Of a DNA stretch of 64,000 bases, positions 24,717 to 31,298 are shown piece after piece; within the stretch, counting starts at the first letter, position 1; each line of letters opens with the position of its first letter. A model generated the notes under the pieces. It made no database searches. It saw nothing but the letters and a program-made list of their open reading frames with translations, and was not told the origin of the DNA. This DNA is from Oscillospiraceae bacterium (lineage in GTDB: Bacteria > Bacillota > Clostridia > Oscillospirales > Oscillospiraceae): contig JAFSBW010000026.1 in the NCBI GenBank assembly GCA_017437095.1, positions 1-64,000 of the forward strand, written 5' to 3'. Made by a program: the position numbers and the translations under genes.

Positions 24717-24745
24717 TTGATAAACGGCAGCATATGTGATACGAT
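24717..24745 (+). promoter_or_regulatory. Promoter of the metF-acs cluster
   Basis: TTGATA (24717-24722), 17 bases, TACGAT (24740-24745), followed by a 75-base leader ending in TTGGAGGAAAC before metF. Confidence 0.65.
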
Positions 24746-24820
24746 ACTTTTATATCGATAAAAATATACTGCGTTTACCTTACGGATCTCGGTAAGCAGC
24801 CAATTGGAGGAAACACAAAT

Positions 24821-25750
24821 ATGAATGTAGCACAGATCATGCAAAAGCGTACAGCTTTGTCGTTTGAGGTTTTTCCCCCCAGAACGGATGTGGGCATGGA
24901 AAGGCTCTGCGGCAAGGGCGGCGTGATGGAAAAGCTATACTCTTTAAATCCTGATTATATTTCTTGTACATACGGCGCCGGCGGCACCAATGTGGGCAAA
25001 AATCTGGAGGTTATGGATAAGATCGCCCAGGACGGCAAGACCGTTGGCATCACCCATTTTACCTGCATCGGCAACACCAAAGACGGCATCCGCCGCCAGC
25101 TGCAAACCTATCTGGATCACGGCATCAACCATATGCTGGCTCTGCGGGGCGACCTGCCCCACGGCTGGAAGGGTACCGGCGGTGATCTGCACTATGCTAC
25201 TGAGCTTGTGGAGTTTGCCCGCAAGGAATTTGGCGACAAATTCTGCATTGCGGTAGCCGGCTCTCCTGAGGGGCATATCGACTGCACCAGCCTGGAGGCG
25301 GACATTGCATTTTTGAAGCAGAAGCAGGATTGCGGCGCGGATTTCATTATGACCCAGCTTTGCTGGGATATGGATCAGTTCCGCCGTTGGCTGGACGCCA
25401 TCCGGGCGGCGGGAATTACCCTGCCGGTGGATGTGGGCATCATGCCCATTCTGGATCAGGCCGCTACCATCAATATGGCGCTGTCGCGCAACGGCTGCGT
25501 AATGCCCCGGGAGCTGTGCGAGATCATCTCCCGCAACTGGATCTTCCCCAACCCCTTTGTGAAGGATCCCTTTGATACCGAGGTGGAGGCCAAAAAGGCA
25601 GCCTTCCGGGAAGCGGGCATGGAGTATACCGTAAAGCAGATCGGCCAGTATCTACAGTGCGGCGTAAACGGCATCCATCTGTACGCCCTGAATAAGTTTG
25701 AAGAGGTAAACTTCATTGCCCGGGAAGCCGGCCTTTTGGCTACGGTTTAA
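24821..25750 (+). CDS. metF: Methylenetetrahydrofolate reductase
   Basis: 309 aa. A TIM-barrel flavoprotein that reduces 5,10-methylene-THF to 5-methyl-THF. Motifs: SFEVFPPRTD at the N-terminus, SCTYGAGG, LALRGDLP, AVAGSPEGH and a C-terminal GVNGIHLYALN. In acetogens this makes the methyl donor for the corrinoid protein encoded two genes downstream; it can also feed methionine synthesis, and metG lies just upstream. The zinc protein MetV, a common partner of acetogen MetF, is not in the window. Confidence 0.95.
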   Translation: MNVAQIMQKRTALSFEVFPPRTDVGMERLCGKGGVMEKLYSLNPDYISCTYGAGGTNVGKNLEVMDKIAQDGKTVGITHFTCIGNTKDGIRRQLQTYLDHGINHMLALRGDLPHGWKGTGGDLHYATELVEFARKEFGDKFCIAVAGSPEGHIDCTSLEADIAFLKQKQDCGADFIMTQLCWDMDQFRRWLDAIRAAGITLPVDVGIMPILDQAATINMALSRNGCVMPRELCEIISRNWIFPNPFVKDPFDTEVEAKKAAFREAGMEYTVKQIGQYLQCGVNGIHLYALNKFEEVNFIAREAGLLATV

Positions 25751-25789
25751 CCGGCCAACGCGCCACACAGATCAAAGGAGCATTGTCCT

Positions 25790-26554
25790 ATGCCTACTAC
25801 CATTGCTGTCGCCGGAAAAGGCGGCGTAGGAAAAACTACTACCTGCGGCATGATCATCGACTACCTGTGCAAGAAGGGCGAAGGCCCTGTGCTGGTAGTG
25901 GATGCGGATGCCAATGCCAACCTCAATGAGGTTTTGGGCGTTGAGGTGGAAACCAGCCTGGGGCAGATCCGGGAGGAAATGGCCCACGCGGAGCTGAAAG
26001 GCGGTATCCCTGCAGGCATGACCAAGGCGGAATACGCCGAGTATAAATTCAGCTCCGCCCTGATCGAAGAAGACGATTACGATATGCTGGTCATGGGCCG
26101 CACCCAGGGCCAGGGCTGCTATTGCTATGTAAACGGCGTGCTCAAGGCCCAGGTGGACAAGTACGCCAAGAGCTACCGCTATGTGGTTATGGACAACGAG
26201 GCGGGGCTGGAGCATGTGGCCCGGGGAACGCTGCCCCATGTGGATCTTATGCTGCTGATCTCCGATTGCTCCCGCCGGGGCATCCAGGCGGTGGGCAGGA
26301 TCGCCGGCATGATCCGGGAGCTGAAGCTGGAGCCGGGCAAAATGGGCGTGATCATCAACCGGGCGCCGGAGGGCCAGGTGGCCGAAGGCGTGATGGAAGA
26401 GCTTAAGGCCCAGGGGCTTACCCTTTTCGGCGTGCTGCCCCATTCCCAGCAGGTATATCTGTGCGACTGTGAGGGGGAGCCGTCTTCCCGGTTGCCGGAA
26501 AGCGAGCCTATGAAGCAGGCGCTGAAGGGAATACTCCAATCTCTGGGGCTGTAA
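25790..26554 (+). CDS. cooC: CooC/AcsF-type nickel-insertion ATPase
   Basis: 254 aa. A MinD/ParA-like P-loop ATPase that matures the nickel clusters of CO dehydrogenase or acetyl-CoA synthase. A deviant Walker A GKGGVGKTTT, LVVDADANANLNEVLG, the metal-binding CxC (C110 and C112 in GCYCYVNG), VVMDNEAGLEH and a C-terminal HSQQVYLCDCEG are visible. The dimeric family holds Ni between the CxC pairs. It lies between metF and acsD. Whether it acts on AcsB or on a CODH encoded elsewhere cannot be told. Confidence 0.93.
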   Translation: MPTTIAVAGKGGVGKTTTCGMIIDYLCKKGEGPVLVVDADANANLNEVLGVEVETSLGQIREEMAHAELKGGIPAGMTKAEYAEYKFSSALIEEDDYDMLVMGRTQGQGCYCYVNGVLKAQVDKYAKSYRYVVMDNEAGLEHVARGTLPHVDLMLLISDCSRRGIQAVGRIAGMIRELKLEPGKMGVIINRAPEGQVAEGVMEELKAQGLTLFGVLPHSQQVYLCDCEGEPSSRLPESEPMKQALKGILQSLGL

Positions 26555-26566
26555 TATGCGCCCAAT

Positions 26567-26590
26567 GTAGAGCGGGGGCTTGCTCCCGCC
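26567..26590 (+). repeat. GTAG palindrome unit
   Basis: GTAGAGCGGGGGC, TT loop, GCTCCCGCC, in the 84-base gap between cooC and acsD. Same GTAG-hairpin family as elsewhere, placed inside what is otherwise one operon. Confidence 0.7.
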
Positions 26591-26638
26591 GGATGCAGAG
26601 CATCATCTATTGACTAAAGAACACAAGGGGGAAAATAT

Positions 26639-27580
26639 ATGCCTTTCATTCCCAAAACCAAGCCTTTTCCCGGCGCCGTTCATGCCGTAACCCTGGGTAC
26701 GGGCGAAAAAGCCATTACCCTGGGCGGCCAGAATGTGCTGCCGTTTTATACCTTTGACGCGCCCATTGAAAACGCCCCCAAGCTCGGCATAGAGATCTCC
26801 GATTCCGCCGAGGGTTGGGATGTTCCGGGCCTGGCAGAGTTCTATGCCGGCTGTGAGACCATGGCCCAGCGGGCCCAAAAGGCCGCTGCTATGCCCGGTG
26901 TGGATTTTCTGTGCCTGAACTTTGCATCCGCCGACCCCAACGGCGCTAACAGAAGCGCAGAAGCTTGCGCAGCCGATGCCAAGGCCGTGGCCGGAGCGGT
27001 GGATATGCCCCTGGTGATCATGGGCTGCAAAAATATGGAAAAAGACAGCCTGCTCTTTGCCAAGATCTCCGAAGCTCTTCAGGGGCAGAATATCCTGGTT
27101 TTGTCCGCCAAGAGCGAGGATTATAAAACCGTAGGCGCTACCGTCGCCCTGGCCTATGGCCATAAGGTAGGCGCGGAAACCGCTGACGATATCAACCTGG
27201 CCAAGCAGCTGAATATTATGCTCAAGGGCCTTTCCGTAAAGCCGGAGAGCATCGTTATGAACATCGGCACTGCCGCCGTGGGCTACGGCTATGAGTATGT
27301 GGCATCCACCCTGGATCGGGTGCGCGCCGCTGCCCTGGCCCAGGCGGATGCGGACCTGCAGATGCCCATTATCGCCCCGGTGTCTACCGATACCTGGGCC
27401 GTTAAGGAATCCACCGCCTCCGAAGAGGATGTTCCCGCCTGGGGCAGCCGGGAGGAGCGGGGCATCCATATGGAGATATCCACCGCGGCTGCCGATCTGG
27501 TGGGCGGCGCTGACGCTGTAATACTGCGCCATCCCGCGGCTGTGGAAGCCATTCGCAAGTTTATTGACCAGTTGGTGTAA
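26639..27580 (+). CDS. acsD: Corrinoid iron-sulfur protein small subunit (delta)
   Basis: 313 aa. A TIM-barrel partner of AcsC, forming the CoFeSP heterodimer that carries the methyl group from methyl-THF to acetyl-CoA synthase. It starts MPFIPKTKPFPG; the family stretch GAVHAVTLGTG, GLEI-type GIEISDS and the C-terminal GGADAVILRHP are present. AAGGGGGAAA precedes the ATG. It is followed after 14 bases by the fused AcsC-AcsE gene. Confidence 0.94.
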   Translation: MPFIPKTKPFPGAVHAVTLGTGEKAITLGGQNVLPFYTFDAPIENAPKLGIEISDSAEGWDVPGLAEFYAGCETMAQRAQKAAAMPGVDFLCLNFASADPNGANRSAEACAADAKAVAGAVDMPLVIMGCKNMEKDSLLFAKISEALQGQNILVLSAKSEDYKTVGATVALAYGHKVGAETADDINLAKQLNIMLKGLSVKPESIVMNIGTAAVGYGYEYVASTLDRVRAAALAQADADLQMPIIAPVSTDTWAVKESTASEEDVPAWGSREERGIHMEISTAAADLVGGADAVILRHPAAVEAIRKFIDQLV

Positions 27581-27594
27581 AGGAGGGGAATACA

Positions 27595-29856
27595 GTGGCA
27601 CTGAAAGGTTTGGATATTTTTAAGCTTTCCCCCAAGAAAAACTGCAAGGAGTGCGGCCTGCCTACCTGCATGGCCTTTTGCATGAAGGTGGCCCAGGGCT
27701 CTGTTTCTATCGATAAATGCCCCTATTTTTCCGAAGAAGCCAAGGCCATGCTCAGCGAATCCACCGCCCCGGCTATGAAGACCGTCACAGTAGGCGGCCA
27801 CAAGCTGGGGGGCGAAACGGTACTGTTTCGCCATGAGAAGACCCTGGTAAGCAAGAATCTTTACGCCGTAAGCGTATCTACCGATATGAGCGAAGCTGCC
27901 GTAGATGCCGCCCTGGCGCAAATGGCCGCTATCGACTATGTGCGCATTGGCGAGAGGATGCATGTAGAGTTCGTCCAGGTGGCCAATACCCAGAGCGACC
28001 CTGCGGCATATGCCGCTTTGGTCAAGAAAGCTGCCGCCACCGGCCGCAGCCTGATCTTGGAATGCTGGGATGCATCTTGCGCCAAGGCGGCGCTGGAGGT
28101 ATGCGGCGGTGATGTGATCCTGGACGGCGCTACGCCGGAAAACTGGGAAGCTATGAACGCTCTTGCCAAGGAAGCGGGGGTAGTTCTGGGCGTATGGGCC
28201 GAAAACCTCAGCGACCTGTACGATACGGTGAAAAAGCTGGAAGCTGCCGGCAACAAAAATCTCGTTCTGGATGTTACGGGGGCTACCCCCAAGCAGACTT
28301 TTGCCAACGCGGTGCTGGTGCGCCGGGGAGCATTGCGGGATGGGGAGCGCAGCTTCGGCTACCCCTCCATTGTAAATATCGCCAAGATCTCCGGGGGCGA
28401 TGACCGCCTGGCTACCGCCTACGCCTCTGCCTTTACGGAAAAATACGGCTCTATTTTGGTCATGCGGAATATGAGCTACGCCCAGGCTTTGCCGCTGTAC
28501 GGCCTGCGCCAGAATATTTATACCGACCCCCAGAAGCCTATGAAGGTAGAATCCAAGATCTACCCCATCAACGGCGCGGACGAAAACAGCCCCTGCGCCC
28601 TTACGGTAGACTTTGCCCTTACCTATTTTCTGGTTTCCGGCGAGCTGGAGCGCAGCGGCCAGCCGGTCAATCTGATCATTACCGATGCTTCCGGCATGTC
28701 CGTGCTTACGGCCTGGGCCGCCGGCAAGCTGTCTTCCGGCTCCATAAAGCAGACCTTTGAACAGCTGGATGTGGAGAATAAGATCAAAAACCGCACCCTC
28801 ATCATCCCCGGCAAGGTTGCCGTTATGAAGGGCGAGATCCAGGAAAAGCTCCCCGGCTGGAATGTGGTAGTAGGCCCTGCCGAAGCGGTGCAGCTGCCCA
28901 AGTACCTGAAGGATAAGGAGTACGAAGCCGCAGCCAGCGTTGCTGCCGCTGCCGCCGCTGCCCCTGCCCAGGAGCAGCCGGAGCTTACCTTCCGGCAGCT
29001 GCTGGAAACTCGGGTGCCCAAGATCGAGATCGTGGATATGGGCGTTACCTACCGGGGCCGCAACCCGGAAAGCAAGGCCTTTGTTACCATCGGCGAGCGC
29101 ATCCATTGCATCGCCCCCGCCATCCGCAAGGCTATGGACGAGCGGGATCCGGCCCCCATCTTAAAGCGGGCCGCTGAGCAGATCGCTGCCGGCGCTACCT
29201 ATCTGGATGTAAACATCGGCCCTGCGGAAAAGGACGGCCCGGAGCGCATGATGTGGGCGGTAAAGCTGCTGCAGGAGAATTTTAATAACGTTCCCCTGGT
29301 GCTGGATACCGCCAACAAAAAGGCTATCGAAGCGGGCATTCATGTATATAACCGCACCAACGGCAAGCCCGTGGTCAACTCTGCCGATGCCGGCTCCCGC
29401 CTTTCCTTTATTGACCTGGCCGCCGCCAATGATGCCATCTGCATCGCCCTTTGCTCTGCCGACGGCATTGCCAAGGATAACGACGAGCGTATGATGCACT
29501 GCGAAAATATGCTGGAGCATGGCCTGCGCCTGGGCATGCAAGCGGACGATCTGTGGTTTGACCCGCTGTTTTTGGTGGTCAAGGGCATGCAGGAGAAGCA
29601 GCTGGAGATTTTGGAGGCCATTAAGATGTTCTCCGATAAAGGGCTTAAGTCCACCGGCGGCCTGTCTAACAACTCCAACGGCGCGCCCAAGCATGTGCGC
29701 CCGGTTATGGACAGCGCGCTGCTGGCCATGGCTATGATGCAGGGCCTTACCTCCGCCATCATCAACCCCAACGACCGGCGCATGATGGAAACCATCAAAG
29801 CCTGCGATATTATCAAGAACAACGTTCTTTATTCCGATTCCTTCCTGGAGCTGTAA
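27595..29856 (+). CDS. acsC-acsE: Fusion of corrinoid Fe-S protein large subunit (AcsC) and methyl-THF:corrinoid methyltransferase (AcsE)
   Basis: 753 aa in one frame from a GTG at 27595 after AAAGGAGGGG. Residues 1-60 hold the 4Fe-4S domain with C17, C20, C25 and C42; 80-330 form a TIM barrel and about 335-440 the cobalamin-binding Rossmann domain (VNLIITDASGMSVLTAWAAG). An Ala/Pro/Gln linker spans about 444-460. From about 495 a complete pterin-binding methyltransferase follows: GERIHCIAPAIRKAM, DVNIGPAEKDGPERMMW, LVLDTANKKAIEAG, GLSNNSNGAP and an ending VLYSDSFLEL like free AcsE. These are normally two separate proteins of about 445 and 262 aa. The linker looks evolved rather than a read-through artefact. 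Confidence 0.93.
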   Translation: MALKGLDIFKLSPKKNCKECGLPTCMAFCMKVAQGSVSIDKCPYFSEEAKAMLSESTAPAMKTVTVGGHKLGGETVLFRHEKTLVSKNLYAVSVSTDMSEAAVDAALAQMAAIDYVRIGERMHVEFVQVANTQSDPAAYAALVKKAAATGRSLILECWDASCAKAALEVCGGDVILDGATPENWEAMNALAKEAGVVLGVWAENLSDLYDTVKKLEAAGNKNLVLDVTGATPKQTFANAVLVRRGALRDGERSFGYPSIVNIAKISGGDDRLATAYASAFTEKYGSILVMRNMSYAQALPLYGLRQNIYTDPQKPMKVESKIYPINGADENSPCALTVDFALTYFLVSGELERSGQPVNLIITDASGMSVLTAWAAGKLSSGSIKQTFEQLDVENKIKNRTLIIPGKVAVMKGEIQEKLPGWNVVVGPAEAVQLPKYLKDKEYEAAASVAAAAAAAPAQEQPELTFRQLLETRVPKIEIVDMGVTYRGRNPESKAFVTIGERIHCIAPAIRKAMDERDPAPILKRAAEQIAAGATYLDVNIGPAEKDGPERMMWAVKLLQENFNNVPLVLDTANKKAIEAGIHVYNRTNGKPVVNSADAGSRLSFIDLAAANDAICIALCSADGIAKDNDERMMHCENMLEHGLRLGMQADDLWFDPLFLVVKGMQEKQLEILEAIKMFSDKGLKSTGGLSNNSNGAPKHVRPVMDSALLAMAMMQGLTSAIINPNDRRMMETIKACDIIKNNVLYSDSFLEL

Positions 29857-29857
29857 G

Positions 29858-30034
29858 CAAGCTTCGCTTGCGTCGATATTCGCCTGCGGCGATCGATATA
29901 GCTACGCTTCGATATAGCCCTAAGGGCTTCGATATATGGCTTCGCCATGAGATTATGGGCGAATATCATATCGAGTGTTCTCAGGCACATATCAAATCCG
30001 ACAGGATATATCGAGCGGCGTAAGCCGCATATGG
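29858..30034. repeat. Mirrored 4+4 TCGATAT/ATATCGA hairpin ladder, copy 2
   Basis: Directly after the acsC-acsE stop. Four TCGATAT heptamers (29873, 29893, 29909, 29929) are mirrored by ATATCGA at 29968, ATATCAA at 29989, ATATCGA at 30008 and ATATGGA at 30029. Hairpins fill the gaps: GCAAGC/GCTTGC at the outer left, TCGCC/GGCGA, AGC/GCT, AGCCC/GGGCT, a central TGGC/GCCA, GTG/CAC, ATCC/GGAT, GCGGC/GCCGC. It has the same plan as copy 1 at 9531-9746 but different stem sequences and a different first heptamer base. The 365-base gap holds no supported protein gene. Confidence 0.85.
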
Positions 30035-30060
30035 ACAAAACCCCAATACCCCATACATTT

Positions 30061-30093
30061 ACAGCCGGGAGGGAGCGCCACCCTCCCGGCTGT
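30061..30093 (+). terminator. Hairpin terminator after the acsC-acsE gene
   Basis: A perfect 13-base stem ACAGCCGGGAGGG/CCCTCCCGGCTGT followed by TCGCATTTT. The U tract is imperfect, so full termination is likely but not certain. Confidence 0.65.
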
Positions 30094-30221
30094 TCGCATT
30101 TTAGCCAAAATGCTCCCATAGAGTTTTGGAATGTTGCCAATAGACTTTTGCTTGCGTTTATAGGATAATATACAGATACAAGGCGCGGCAGCTGCTTGCC
30201 GCCGGAACAGGAGGATGGCTT

Positions 30222-30542
30222 ATGTGGGCAGCTGTATTGGAATTTTTGAAAGAAGCGCTGTGCTGGCTCGTTGTGATCGTTGTGCTGTTTACCGTAGGGA
30301 TCATTCTGCCGCTGGTGATAGAAGACGGGGGCATTAAGCCCTGGAAAAAGACGGTCTTCGCTTTTATCGTTTCCCAGATCATCCCTGTTTTCATGCTCAT
30401 AAGCGGCATATCGGCTATCCGCAGCGGAAATACTGGCAACGGCATAGCCATGCTGGTTTTAGCTGCGGCGGTGTCCCTTGGGTTTACCGCAGCTATCGTT
30501 TACAGCCACAAAAGAGGCTGGAAAAAAGATGATGACTTATGA
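30222..30542 (+). CDS. Small membrane protein ending in HKRGWK (1 of 3)
   Basis: 106 aa with three transmembrane segments (about 13-32, 43-62, 73-92) and a C-terminal YSHKRGWKKDDDL. GGAGGATGGCTT precedes the ATG. It shares the HKRGWK end with the next gene, so the two are diverged paralogs. No family recognised. It lies between acsC-acsE and acsB in the same direction. The upstream gap contains TTGCCA, 17 bases, TTTATA, which could be a weak promoter. Confidence 0.75.
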   Translation: MWAAVLEFLKEALCWLVVIVVLFTVGIILPLVIEDGGIKPWKKTVFAFIVSQIIPVFMLISGISAIRSGNTGNGIAMLVLAAAVSLGFTAAIVYSHKRGWKKDDDL

Positions 30543-30591
30543 GCCGTAAACGAGAAGGCAGATAATAAGCAAACTGTATGGAGATGCTTTT

Positions 30592-30861
30592 ATGGAGAGC
30601 CTATGCCAATTTATTCTGGAATTTGTTCTGGAAGGTATTTTCGGCTTAACCCTGGAAAACCCCAAAACAAAAACCTGGGTCAAAACCGTTATCATGATCC
30701 TTATGGATCTGCTTATCCTGGGGCTGTTCGCTTTTGTTGCGGTGACAGGTTTTATGGGTAAAAACTGGTTTGCATTTTCTGCCGGCGCAATATTCTTTCT
30801 GGGCTGGGGGATCTTCTCAGTCAGGACGACTGTCAAAGGCCACAAAAGAGGCTGGAAATGA
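30592..30861 (+). CDS. Small membrane protein ending in HKRGWK (2 of 3)
   Basis: 89 aa with two transmembrane segments (about 30-52 and 58-78) and the C-terminal motif GHKRGWK shared with the preceding protein. Ribosome site GGAG is a little far from the ATG. Function unknown. Confidence 0.7.
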   Translation: MESLCQFILEFVLEGIFGLTLENPKTKTWVKTVIMILMDLLILGLFAFVAVTGFMGKNWFAFSAGAIFFLGWGIFSVRTTVKGHKRGWK

Positions 30862-30913
30862 CTGCGAACAGCCGGCAAAACCGGCAAAGGAAGCGCCCCA
30901 AAGGAGGTAGCTT

Positions 30914-31216
30914 ATGTGGATTTTTGATCTGTTGGATGGCATAGGATTTTTGGAGAATGTAGTGCGCATGGTCAAGGAAGGAGATGGCAAGGGTTGCTTG
31001 CTTCTCTTTCTGGAGAGTATCTGCATCTTTGCTATGATCATCTGCTGGGCAATGGGCTGGTATATTCCGGCGGCGATCCTTACTGTGCTGGCGGTGTGCA
31101 TTTTCATCATGGAAATCCGTGCAGTATGGCTTCACAGAAAAGCCAAGCGCGCTGCCGATGAAGAAGAAAAGCGGAAAGCCCAGCAAATCCCTGATAACCA
31201 GAAAGATGGCGTGTAA
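30914..31216 (+). CDS. Small membrane protein with basic C-terminal tail (3 of 3)
   Basis: 100 aa. After an amphipathic N-terminal stretch (MWIFDLLDGIGFLENVV) two membrane helices (about 28-48 and 50-70) lead to a charged tail (RKAKRAADEEEKRKAQQ). AAAGGAGGTAGC precedes the ATG. It shares general size and topology with the two upstream genes but not the HKRGWK end. Function unknown. Confidence 0.72.
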   Translation: MWIFDLLDGIGFLENVVRMVKEGDGKGCLLLFLESICIFAMIICWAMGWYIPAAILTVLAVCIFIMEIRAVWLHRKAKRAADEEEKRKAQQIPDNQKDGV

Positions 31217-31298
31217 ACTTCGCAAATTACACCGCATGTTCAGCCGAAGCATCGGCTCAATAAATATATCATTATTATAATGTTGGGAGGAACCAACT

